A DNA stretch of 64,000 bases from UBA2705 sp963977125 (GTDB lineage Bacteria; Pseudomonadota; Alphaproteobacteria; Micavibrionales; Micavibrionaceae). The number at the start of each line of letters is the position of its first letter. Within the stretch, counting starts at the first letter, position 1. The notes below the pieces were generated by a model, which was not told the origin of the DNA, did not search any database, and saw only the letters and a list, made by a program, of their open reading frames with translations. This document shows, piece by piece, positions 18,577-26,806 of this stretch. The translations under genes and the position numbers were made by a program. The stretch spans positions 453,022 to 517,021 of the forward strand of contig CAXBNJ010000002.1 in assembly GCA_963977125.1 (NCBI GenBank). The letters are read 5' to 3'.

Positions 18577-20085
18577 TTACTCGTAATGATCAGAGATTAA
18601 GTTGTGCAACACGCGAACGCCCGCGCCAGTACCGCCATGCGGACCAAGCACTTTATCTTTATGCGCCCATGCTGTCCCAGCAATATCCATATGCGCCCAA
18701 GGACGGTCTTTATCAATAAAGAATTCCAAAAATGCTGCTGCCGTTGATGCGCCGCCAAAGCGCGCAACCGCACCCAGATTAGCGTAATCAGCAATTTTGC
18801 TTTTCATTTCATCGCTAAAGTTTTCACCGAGTGGCATACGCCAGACTTTCTCGCCGCTATGCGCGCCAGATTTTTCCATTTTTGACCAGAGGTCATCTGA
18901 ATTTGTAAACACGCCTGTGTGTTCAGTCCCCAGCGCCACCATGATTGCGCCCGTTAATGTCGCAAGGTCAATCAGGATTTTAGGGTCGTCTTGTTCTTGA
19001 ACATAAGACAAGGTATCACAAAGCACCAAGCGGCCTTCCGCATCAGTGTTGAGCACTTCAATTGTTTTGCCGTTATAAGCTTTGATAATATCACCAGGGC
19101 GATACGCGTTATCAGAGGGCATGTTTTCAACAAGGCCAATCGCCGCAACGACGTTAACGGGGGCTTTACGAAGCGCTAAAGAAAGCATCAAACCACAGAC
19201 CGCAGCCGAGCCACCCATATCCATTTTCATGAGATCCATTTGCGCGGCAGGTTTAATCGAAATACCGCCCGTATCAAATGTTACGCCTTTACCAACGAAA
19301 CCCAGTGGCTTTTCACCCGATTTGCCGCCATTCCAACGCATGATCACCATGCATGAATCGCGCTCAGAACCTTGACCAACGGCGGTTAATGCGCCCATGC
19401 CCATTTTGACCATTTTCTTTTCATCAAGAATTTCGATTTGCACGCCAAGTGGCTTCAATTTATCTTTAACCGTTTCAGCATAGCTTTCTGGGTAAAGTAC
19501 ATTAGGGGGCTCATTCACAAGATCACGTGCGAAGAATATGCCTTCTGCCACGGCGTGTAAGTCTTCGTATATCTCGCTCGCTGTATTCGCATCATTACAG
19601 ACGAATTCTATATTTTCAATTGTGACTTTATCGTCCTTTTCATCACGTTTATCTTTATATTTATCAAACGTGTAAGCCGCTAAGTTTAGGCCCAAAGCCA
19701 TATGGGCGGTGATAATATCCATTGCGATTTCATTATCAATTATGTTTTGCTCTAAATAGATGCCCACATTACACGCATGAACCTGTTTGAGCATTTTGCA
19801 CAATTTACCGCCTGCGGTTTCTGCATGGTCAGCGTTCATTTTTGCTTCTTCACCAAGGCCGAGCAATACGACTTGTCTATAACCGCTTGATTTTGGCAGG
19901 CGTATTAATAAAAACTCGCCTAACTTATATTTAAAATGCTGTGCTTGCCCTGCGTGTTCAGAAATCAGCCCGTCAGTTTTCTTATCCAAATCCAATAAAG
20001 CGCCGTGCATTTCCTGTCCTTTGAAAACAGGGAAAATCAGCGTTTCAGCGCTATTTGTTAATTGACTTTGAAATGAAATTTGCAT
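18577..20085 (-). CDS. pepA: Leucyl aminopeptidase (M17)
   Basis: Cytosolic metallo-aminopeptidase that removes N-terminal residues from peptides. The M17 signature NTDAEGRLVL and the metal/active-site segments KGVTFDTGGISIKP and MDMGGSAAV are present. The open frame begins with two ATGs 6 bp apart. AAGGA abuts the first (20091) with no spacer but lies 6 bp before the second (20085), so I chose 20085, giving 502 residues (normal length). It heads a likely pepA-holC-asnB operon and is divergent from lptF. Confidence 0.96.
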   Translation of the reverse strand: MQISFQSQLTNSAETLIFPVFKGQEMHGALLDLDKKTDGLISEHAGQAQHFKYKLGEFLLIRLPKSSGYRQVVLLGLGEEAKMNADHAETAGGKLCKMLKQVHACNVGIYLEQNIIDNEIAMDIITAHMALGLNLAAYTFDKYKDKRDEKDDKVTIENIEFVCNDANTASEIYEDLHAVAEGIFFARDLVNEPPNVLYPESYAETVKDKLKPLGVQIEILDEKKMVKMGMGALTAVGQGSERDSCMVIMRWNGGKSGEKPLGFVGKGVTFDTGGISIKPAAQMDLMKMDMGGSAAVCGLMLSLALRKAPVNVVAAIGLVENMPSDNAYRPGDIIKAYNGKTIEVLNTDAEGRLVLCDTLSYVQEQDDPKILIDLATLTGAIMVALGTEHTGVFTNSDDLWSKMEKSGAHSGEKVWRMPLGENFSDEMKSKIADYANLGAVARFGGASTAAAFLEFFIDKDRPWAHMDIAGTAWAHKDKVLGPHGGTGAGVRVLHNLISDHYE

Positions 20086-20260
20086 GGGCATTCCTTAATA
20101 TAAAAATTATGTGTTTTAATCGCATTGTTTAAACTGCAAATATCATGGCTGAGCCCCCCGAAAAGGTCAATCCTTAACCGCAAAAGGATCAGCACTCATA
20201 CACAATTTGCACCGTGAATATGCACTTGAATTTTACCGCGTAATACGTCATAAACAGCGC

Positions 20261-21391
20261 ATGAAGATTATTAATCAATATTTATTTTGGCAACTCCTGG
20301 GCATTACGGTCATCGTAACGCTGACGCTAACGGGCGTAATTTTCTTGTCGCAATCCCTGCGCTTCCTAGAGCTCATCATTGAATCGGGTGCTTCGGGCAG
20401 TATCTTTATGCTGCTTATCTTACTGGCTCTGCCACGTTTTTTTGAAGTTATTGTCCCCATAGCCTTATCAATTGCGACCCTCTTTCTATATAATCGCATG
20501 ACAACAGATAGTGAACTGGTCGTCATGCGCTCACTGGGCTTTTCACCGGGGCGTATTGCACGACCTGCCATTGTTTTATCGATACTTACCTCGTTATTAT
20601 TGATGTTCATGACGACATGGGCGGGGCCATCAGCATCCGCTAAAATGCAGCGTCTAAGCAAAGAAGTGAAAGCAGAATATTCAAGCCTGATCTTCCGTGA
20701 AGGGGTTTTTAACTCTGTGGCTAAAGGCGTGACTATTTATATACGCAAACGCAATGCCGATGGCAGCTTAAGCGGTATGCTTATTCATGACGCTCGTAAA
20801 AAAGATGAGCCCGCCTCGACTATCGTCGCCAAATCAGGCGTGATTGTTTCGACAGAGAATGGACAACAAGTTTTAGTTTTTGACGGCATCAGACAAAGCT
20901 ATAACCCAAAAAGCAAAGCGTTAAATAAGTTACAATTCGCGCGCTATAGTATCGACATCCCCAATGACCAAGGCCGCGTCAGCGATCGTTGGGTTGAGCC
21001 TGATGAGCGCACCTTCATTCAATTACTCAATCCTGATTTAACGGATAGCGATGATTTGCGTCATAAGCGCGAATTTATGGTCGAAGCTCATCGACGAATT
21101 ATTAGCCCACTTTTAGCGCCATGTTTCGCTTTAATCGCATTATGCGCGTTACTTTTAGGCCCTGTAGACAGGCGCGGTCAGGGGCGGCGCATTATTGTTG
21201 CGGCCATATCTATTATTTTATTGCAAAGCCTTTATCTTGTCTTTTTCAACATCGCGAAAGATCACAATTTCGGCATAATATTGCTCTATATGATCACTAT
21301 GCTGCCCATAGTATTATGTGGGTATACACTCAGTCAATTCGGTGAGAGCTTTCGCCGCCGCTTACTTCTTAATAAGGGCGCGCGCTTATGA
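20261..21391 (+). CDS. lptF: LPS export permease LptF
   Basis: Inner-membrane subunit of the LptB2FG ABC transporter that extracts LPS for transport to the outer membrane. Three membrane segments at each end flank a periplasmic beta-jellyroll domain (about residues 110-290). The N-terminus MKIINQYLFWQLLG followed by VTLTLTGVIFLSQSLRFLELI is typical of alphaproteobacterial LptF. The frame extends 18 codons upstream to a TTG at 20207, but the family start fits the ATG at 20261 (376 residues). Its last 4 bases overlap lptG (ATGA), indicating translational coupling. Confidence 0.95.
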   Translation: MKIINQYLFWQLLGITVIVTLTLTGVIFLSQSLRFLELIIESGASGSIFMLLILLALPRFFEVIVPIALSIATLFLYNRMTTDSELVVMRSLGFSPGRIARPAIVLSILTSLLLMFMTTWAGPSASAKMQRLSKEVKAEYSSLIFREGVFNSVAKGVTIYIRKRNADGSLSGMLIHDARKKDEPASTIVAKSGVIVSTENGQQVLVFDGIRQSYNPKSKALNKLQFARYSIDIPNDQGRVSDRWVEPDERTFIQLLNPDLTDSDDLRHKREFMVEAHRRIISPLLAPCFALIALCALLLGPVDRRGQGRRIIVAAISIILLQSLYLVFFNIAKDHNFGIILLYMITMLPIVLCGYTLSQFGESFRRRLLLNKGARL

Positions 21392-22485
21392 TCAATACAT
21401 TAAATATCTATCTGGTTAAAAATTATTTGCGCAACAGCCTTGGCCTGCTCGCTTTATTCTTATGTATTATTTACCTGTTTGATACGGTAGAGCTTATTCG
21501 TCGCGCCAGTAAATTTGATGATGTGCCACTATCCCTTGTCTTGCATATGGCGCTTTTGAAATTGCCCGAGATAGGCCAAGTCATTATGCCTTTCATCATC
21601 TTATTTGGCTCTATTTACACATTCTGGCAGCTCTCCCGCCGCAGTGAACTTGTCATTATTCGCTCCGCAGGTCTTTCTGCGTGGCAGTTCTTAGCGCCAC
21701 TTGTTTCCGTTGCCTTGCTTATTGGCATTGTACAAATCACAGCCATAAACCCTTTAGGCGCCGCCTTATTAGCACGGTTCGAACAATTGGAAAGCAACCA
21801 TTTAAGCCATCAGCGTAATTTGATTGCTTTATTTGAGGGCGGCTTATGGCTGAAGCAGAAAAATGAAGATGATGCTGATGGCTATATCATTATTCATGCA
21901 GAGAAAATTCATCGCGAAAGCTGGGAGCTCGACAAGGTCATTGCCTTTTACTTTAGCGAAAAAGACGATTTTATCCGCCGCATAGATGCCGATGAGGCCA
22001 TTCTTGAAAAAGGCCAATGGCGTTTCAGCCAAGCTATATTAAACACAGGCAGCGCCCCTGCTATGCCTGTCAATAACTACACTTTGCGCACAGACCTCAC
22101 GCGTGAAGACATTGAGGAGACCTTTTCGTCCCCTGAGACCATTTCATTTTGGAAGCTGCCAAGTTTCATCAAAACGCTTGAAACCGCAGGCTTTGATAGC
22201 ACGCGCATGAAAATTCATCTGCAAAACTTATTGGCCCTGCCTGTTTTATTTGTCGCCATGGTTTTGCTGGCTGCGGTTGTCTCCTTAAGACCTCAAAGAA
22301 GTGGCAATACATCCTTGCTTATATTATCCGGTATATTTATTGGATTCTTTATATTTTTAGGCTCCAGTTTCTTAAATGCATTGGGCGCATCTCAGCAAAT
22401 ACCCGTCATATTATCGGCTTGGAGTCCCGCATTTATCACGCTGCTTTTAGGGGGCGGCGCGTTATTTACCATTGAAGATGGTTAA
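21388..22485 (+). CDS. lptG: LPS export permease LptG
   Basis: Partner permease of LptF in the LptB2FG complex. 365 residues with the YjgP/YjgQ layout: N-terminal membrane segments (NSLGLLALFLCIIYLFDTVELIRRA), a cytoplasmic coupling region around SELVIIRSAGLSAWQ, a periplasmic middle domain, and three C-terminal membrane segments. The ATG overlaps the lptF stop by 4 bp. The ATPase LptB is not in this window. Confidence 0.95.
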   Translation: MINTLNIYLVKNYLRNSLGLLALFLCIIYLFDTVELIRRASKFDDVPLSLVLHMALLKLPEIGQVIMPFIILFGSIYTFWQLSRRSELVIIRSAGLSAWQFLAPLVSVALLIGIVQITAINPLGAALLARFEQLESNHLSHQRNLIALFEGGLWLKQKNEDDADGYIIIHAEKIHRESWELDKVIAFYFSEKDDFIRRIDADEAILEKGQWRFSQAILNTGSAPAMPVNNYTLRTDLTREDIEETFSSPETISFWKLPSFIKTLETAGFDSTRMKIHLQNLLALPVLFVAMVLLAAVVSLRPQRSGNTSLLILSGIFIGFFIFLGSSFLNALGASQQIPVILSAWSPAFITLLLGGGALFTIEDG

Positions 22486-22664
22486 CTAAAACAAGCAAGA
22501 ACTGAATACTCACTTGACGAAGCGTCCTATTCACACTAAACAGATGCGTTTGGATAAGCATATTAACGCACAATTAATAACCTTATGTATGGTATTTATA
22601 TGGCCTTTATCGCGTCAGCGGTGGTTTCTGATTATAAAAACATGTGTAATATTATTTTTTCGCG

Positions 22665-22693
22665 TTGGTAACCTTTCGGTAAGACTGTAGATA
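22665..22693 (+). promoter_or_regulatory. Candidate sigma70-type promoter for mlaA-mlaC
   Basis: TTGGTA and TAGATA are separated by 17 bp, upstream of mlaA in the 289-bp gap after lptG. The match is by eye and the -10 is imperfect. Confidence 0.3.
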
Positions 22694-22774
22694 TATTATC
22701 TATAAGAGTAGACGATCATAATATTAGATTCGTTCATTTATTAAGAAATTAAATCAGGTGCATAGAGGCCAGTT

Positions 22775-23566
22775 ATGAATATAGTAAACACTGCGATACA
22801 TTATTTTAAAAAATCAGGTAAATCCCTACAGATAAACCTTATAATCGGGTTCTCTGCTATCGCATTGACATCGTGCTCTACATCTGACAAATCAATGACG
22901 GGCGGTATATCTGACCCTTTTGAAGGCGCCAACCGCGCAGTCTTTGCTTTTAATGAGACAGCAGATGCAATTATTCTCAAGCCTATCGCACAGGGCTATC
23001 GTTTTGTTGTTCCTTCCGAACTACGCACTGGCGTACGCAACGCTCTGCGTAACTTAAAAAGCCCTATTTATTTAGGTAATGAATTATTGCAAGGCGACCT
23101 TAAAGGTGCTGGCAATGTAGTAACCCGCGCAGCCATTAACTCCCTTATTGGTGTTGGCGGCTTGTTTGACGTTGCGGGCTATGAAGGCATTGAGTTTGAA
23201 GAAGAAGATTTCGGCCAAACGCTTGCTGTTTGGGGCATTGGCCATGGCCCATATCTTGTTGCTCCATTAATGGGCCCCGGCTCTTTCCGCGACTTCTCAG
23301 GCCGCATTGTTGACGCAGCTATGGATCCACTACAGTGGTGGTTGACCAACACAGACCAAGAAGAATGGCTATATGCTCGCATGGGCGTCGAAGCTATCTC
23401 TAAACGTGAAGAGCTCCTTGACGTTCTCGCTGAGTTGAAAATGGGCGCTATTGATTACTATGCGACTGTTCGTAGTGTTTACGTACAAAACCGTGCAAGC
23501 TTAGTTGCTGACAAAAACACTGATGATATGTTCTTACAAGACATACCGGATTATGACGGACAGTAA
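22775..23566 (+). CDS. mlaA: Phospholipid-transport lipoprotein MlaA/VacJ
   Basis: Outer-membrane lipoprotein that removes misplaced phospholipids from the outer leaflet and passes them to MlaC. A hydrophobic signal ends in a lipobox-like ALTSC near residue 33. The MlaA core follows: DPFEGANRAVFAFNE, then VPSELRTGVRNALRNL, and GPYLVAPLMGPGSFRDFSG. 263 residues is the normal size. GAGG lies 6-7 bp before the ATG. mlaC follows after 40 bp. Confidence 0.95.
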   Translation: MNIVNTAIHYFKKSGKSLQINLIIGFSAIALTSCSTSDKSMTGGISDPFEGANRAVFAFNETADAIILKPIAQGYRFVVPSELRTGVRNALRNLKSPIYLGNELLQGDLKGAGNVVTRAAINSLIGVGGLFDVAGYEGIEFEEEDFGQTLAVWGIGHGPYLVAPLMGPGSFRDFSGRIVDAAMDPLQWWLTNTDQEEWLYARMGVEAISKREELLDVLAELKMGAIDYYATVRSVYVQNRASLVADKNTDDMFLQDIPDYDGQ

Positions 23567-23606
23567 TGCGCCCCTATTCTATTTTAATATTAAGGCATAA
23601 AAGACT

Positions 23607-24242
23607 ATGGTTAGACCTCTTTACTTATTAACAGCTCTTGTTTGTAGCGCATTTGTCGTTATGGCTATGCCTGGCATTAAAAATGCGGCTTATGCCGATG
23701 CAGCCGCAGCACAAGAAGAAGACGTCATTAAATTTGTCTCTAAAATGTCGAATACTGGCCTGGAGTTTTTAAGCAATGCTAAGCTTAGCGAAGCGCAAAA
23801 GAAGAAACGCTTCAAAGCTCTGCTTGACAGTCATTTTGATATTAAAACCATCGCACAATTTGCACTCGGGCATCACTGGCGCGACATCTCAGATAGCGAG
23901 AAAAAAGAATATGTCGACCTGTTCGAAAAAATGGTTGTGAATATCTACGCCCGTCGATTTGGCGATTATAAAGGCCAAGAGATCCTTGTTAAAAGCGCCA
24001 ATAAGCGCGGAAAACGTGACTTTATCGTATCCTCTGTAATCCTTCCGCCAAAAGGTGAAAATGGCCCAGAAGTTAATTTGGACTGGCGCGTTCGTAATCG
24101 TAATGGATCATTGAGAATTATCGATATCTCTGTCGAAGGCACCAGCATGATTATCACGCAACGTGCTGATTTTTCTGCCGTTATCCAAAAAGGCAATGGC
24201 GATATTGGATTTTTGCTTGCTGAGATGCGCAAAAACGAATAA
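23607..24242 (+). CDS. mlaC: Periplasmic phospholipid-binding protein MlaC
   Basis: 211-residue periplasmic lipid shuttle (Tol-tol-Ttg2 family) working with MlaA. A signal peptide runs to about residue 30 (ALVCSAFVVMAMPGIKNAAYADA). The body has the family features HFDIKTIAQFALGHHWR, then VDLFEKMVVNIYARRFGDYKG and WRVRNRNGSLRIIDISVEGTSM. The MlaFED transporter components are not in the window. AAGG precedes the ATG by about 11 bp. A hairpin-rich gap follows the stop. Confidence 0.94.
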   Translation: MVRPLYLLTALVCSAFVVMAMPGIKNAAYADAAAAQEEDVIKFVSKMSNTGLEFLSNAKLSEAQKKKRFKALLDSHFDIKTIAQFALGHHWRDISDSEKKEYVDLFEKMVVNIYARRFGDYKGQEILVKSANKRGKRDFIVSSVILPPKGENGPEVNLDWRVRNRNGSLRIIDISVEGTSMIITQRADFSAVIQKGNGDIGFLLAEMRKNE

Positions 24243-24390
24243 TCACAGCTCTCTAATACTCGCCACGAATAAACATCGTCCACAACAACCATTGCCCTCT
24301 TTGTTAAAAAAGGGCAATGAAACGCTCTGCGCTAAATCTGACTATATTTTTATATGAAATTTAAAGAATTAGGCCCCTAAAAAGGGGAGA

Positions 24391-24416
24391 CCGGTTTCAA
24401 ATTGCTCTGAAACCGG
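24391..24416 (+). terminator. Candidate terminator or structured RNA hairpin after mlaC
   Basis: Perfect 9-bp stem (ccggtttca / tgaaaccgg) with an 8-nt loop, followed on the plus strand by ccattcttttcttt. The tail is not a clean T run and the hairpin lies about 150 bp past mlaC, so it may instead belong to an unrecognised transcript. Confidence 0.4.
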
Positions 24417-24603
24417 CCATTCTTTTCTTTGGGGAAAGAGAAAGAAACTTGTTCTGTTATATCGAGCTTTAAAGCTCGTCTGATTGCCCTGCGCCTTTTT
24501 GAATAGACCTCAAAACAATCACTGCGCGTACACACTCTCTTAATCGAACCGCGCGTCCATCCGATAAAAACATTTTTAGAACAAACTTAATTTAAGCGCA
24601 AGC

Positions 24604-24629
24604 ATTAATTTGGTTAATCCCAAATTAAT
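24604..24629. repeat. 10-bp perfect inverted repeat upstream of the hydrolase gene
   Basis: Arms attaatttgg and ccaaattaat flank a 6-nt centre, about 160 bp before the alpha/beta hydrolase start. The AT-rich dyad resembles a regulator operator. No regulator gene is adjacent. Confidence 0.5.
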
Positions 24630-24787
24630 ATTAAAAAAAGCAAGAATTTTTAGCACAGCCTATATTTAAAAAGATATAAAACCACTCAATAGGATAAGAT
24701 TATCGCTTTAATATCTGGCCTATAATAGCATTTCGCGCTAAAACTCTTTTCTGCATATTTAATACTAATGTTAAAGGCTATCTATTC

Positions 24788-25765
24788 ATGAGCGATTTAA
24801 TTATTCCCCGTTGGCGCACAGACCCAACGCCAGCCGATAAAGTTCTCATCGCGCGCGGTAAATGGATTGATACGGATCGCGGTGATCGCGCCGTTTTATA
24901 TAAGATATATCAGCCAGCCCCTATCGAAGGCATGGAACAATCAGACAAAAAACTACCTGTAATTATATGGTCACATGGGCTTGGCGGTACGCGTGATGGC
25001 GCAGGCTTTGTTGCACGATACCTTGCGAGCTTTGGTTATATCATTGTTCACATACAGCATCACGGCACAGATAGCAGCCTGTGGGAAGGAAAAGCGGGGC
25101 ATCCATGGGATAATATCCGCGCCGCAAAAATTCCGCGCAAGGCCGCCTTACAACGCTACCAAGACGTCCCCTTTGCCATTCGCTGCCTTAAAACGGCGAA
25201 AAATATTGACGATACGCTGTATCAGCGTATGGATTTTGACAATATGGGCATGTCTGGTCATTCTTTTGGGGCTGGTACAAGTCAAATCATGGCAGGACAA
25301 ACACTAGGGCGCGGCAAACGCCTTTATCAATACAAACAAGAAGATTTTAAAGCGGGCATTATATACTCCCCCATTCCGTCCTTTAACCGCCAAGATGATG
25401 CGGCTGTGGTTTACGGGGCGATTGATATACCGTTATTTCACATGACAGGCACAGATGACGGTAGCCCGTTAGACAATACAGGTTACGAGCCGCGCCTTGA
25501 AGTCTATGAAGCCATCGACAAAGCCGATCAGCATTTATTTGTGTTGGAAGATGGCGACCATATGATTTATAGCGGCTCGCGCGGTCAGCTCGGTGCGAGT
25601 GATAATCGTGAGCGCCATGAAGAACTCATCCTTATTTCCAGTCTCGCATTCTGGGATAGTTACCTGCGCCACGATAAAAATGCACTCCACTGGTTGACGG
25701 GCGACGGATTTGATACATATCTAGCAAGTGACGGTTATTATAAATTCAAAGAGAAAACACGTTAA
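24788..25765 (+). CDS. Alpha/beta hydrolase of the dienelactone / PAF-acetylhydrolase type
   Basis: 325-residue predicted serine hydrolase without a signal peptide. The oxyanion region is VIIWSHGLGGTRDG, the nucleophile elbow is GMSGHSFGAG (Ser in GHSFG), and a C-terminal GDHMIYSG supplies the likely catalytic His; an Asp in the TGTDDGSPLD stretch may complete the triad. The arrangement resembles platelet-activating-factor acetylhydrolase II-like and dienelactone hydrolase-like enzymes. The substrate is unknown. The ABC ATPase gene starts 5 bp after the stop, so the two are probably cotranscribed. Confidence 0.85.
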   Translation: MSDLIIPRWRTDPTPADKVLIARGKWIDTDRGDRAVLYKIYQPAPIEGMEQSDKKLPVIIWSHGLGGTRDGAGFVARYLASFGYIIVHIQHHGTDSSLWEGKAGHPWDNIRAAKIPRKAALQRYQDVPFAIRCLKTAKNIDDTLYQRMDFDNMGMSGHSFGAGTSQIMAGQTLGRGKRLYQYKQEDFKAGIIYSPIPSFNRQDDAAVVYGAIDIPLFHMTGTDDGSPLDNTGYEPRLEVYEAIDKADQHLFVLEDGDHMIYSGSRGQLGASDNRERHEELILISSLAFWDSYLRHDKNALHWLTGDGFDTYLASDGYYKFKEKTR

Positions 25766-25769
25766 GACC

Positions 25770-26720
25770 ATGACCAATGCGATTGAAATAAAAAATCTAA
25801 GCAAGACATATGCCGCGAGTAAAAAGCACAAGGAAACTGGTAAAACAGCCTTGTCTGATGTCAGTTTAAATATTCCTAAAGGCTCTATTTATGGCTTATT
25901 AGGGCCAAATGGCGCTGGCAAATCAACGCTTATCAATATTCTGGCTGGCCTTGTTCTTAAAACAGAGGGCGATGTTAAAATTTGGAATTCTGACCTTGAT
26001 AAAAATACGCGCCAAGCACGCGCCTCAATCGGTATTGTACCGCAGGAAATTAATTTAGACCCGTTCTTTACCCCCGCACAAATACTCGACATCCAAGGCG
26101 GTCTTTATGGCATCCCCAAGGCTGAGCGCCGCACTGATGAGCTTTTAGCTATGGTTGGCCTGTCTGATAAGGCTAATGCCTATGCACGGTCCTTATCAGG
26201 CGGTATGAAGCGCCGCTTAATGATCGCCAAGGCGCTTGTCCATACCCCGCCTATTCTTGTACTGGATGAACCAACAGCCGGCGTTGATGTTGAACTGCGC
26301 CAAATGCTCTGGGAAAATGTGCGCAAACTTAATAAAGCAGGCACGACCGTCGTGCTAACAACCCATTACTTAGAAGAAGCCGAAGAACTCTGTGACCGCA
26401 TCGCGATCATTAATAATGGCAAAATTATAAAAGACGCCTCTACGCAAGATTTACTCGGCCAAATCGAAAGCAAAGAATTACGCCTGACCTTAGACAGTGC
26501 CGTGCCCGATAATATTGGCGAGATTATCGGTGCGAAGAATACCAGCATTGATAGCCCTGAGATTATTACGGTTCGTTATAACCCCGCGGAGATGACCGCA
26601 GGCGCGATAATTGCAAAACTACAAAAGCTTAATTTGAATATTATTGATGTCTCAACCCAAGAACCTGATCTAGAAGATGTCTTCCTCAGCTTAACCCGCG
26701 CGGCAAAGGCCTTAGCTTAG
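25770..26720 (+). CDS. ABC transporter ATP-binding protein (ABC-2/DrrA type), no adjacent permease
   Basis: 316-residue nucleotide-binding protein. Walker A GPNGAGKST, signature LSGGMKRR, Walker B ILVLDEPTAGVD and switch His in TTHYLEEAEE are all intact. The C-terminal extension of about 90 residues is typical of DrrA/ABC-2 exporters. The frame extends 14 codons upstream into the hydrolase gene, but MTNAIEIKNLSKTY at 25770 is the normal family start. No permease gene lies on either side (hydrolase before, argS after), so its partner must be encoded elsewhere. Confidence 0.9.
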   Translation: MTNAIEIKNLSKTYAASKKHKETGKTALSDVSLNIPKGSIYGLLGPNGAGKSTLINILAGLVLKTEGDVKIWNSDLDKNTRQARASIGIVPQEINLDPFFTPAQILDIQGGLYGIPKAERRTDELLAMVGLSDKANAYARSLSGGMKRRLMIAKALVHTPPILVLDEPTAGVDVELRQMLWENVRKLNKAGTTVVLTTHYLEEAEELCDRIAIINNGKIIKDASTQDLLGQIESKELRLTLDSAVPDNIGEIIGAKNTSIDSPEIITVRYNPAEMTAGAIIAKLQKLNLNIIDVSTQEPDLEDVFLSLTRAAKALA

Positions 26721-26806
26721 AATAAAAGCCGTCTTGACTGCATAGGCCATCCACCATAATATCAGCAGCCTGATAAAACATTTTAATAAGAGAGTATTGA
26801 GCCCAA

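Larger units (their letters stand above)
24243..24787 (+). other. 545-bp non-coding gap with several inverted repeats
   Basis: No convincing gene on either strand. It contains four inverted repeats: 24290-24298/24311-24319 (cattgccct arms), 24374-24378/24383-24387 (cccct arms), 24391-24399/24408-24416 (ccggtttca arms) and 24604-24613/24620-24629 (attaatttgg arms). The first may end the mlaC transcript. The third lies near a pyrimidine-rich tract (cattcttttctttgg). The last is AT-rich and operator-like. A small RNA is possible. Confidence 0.55.
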
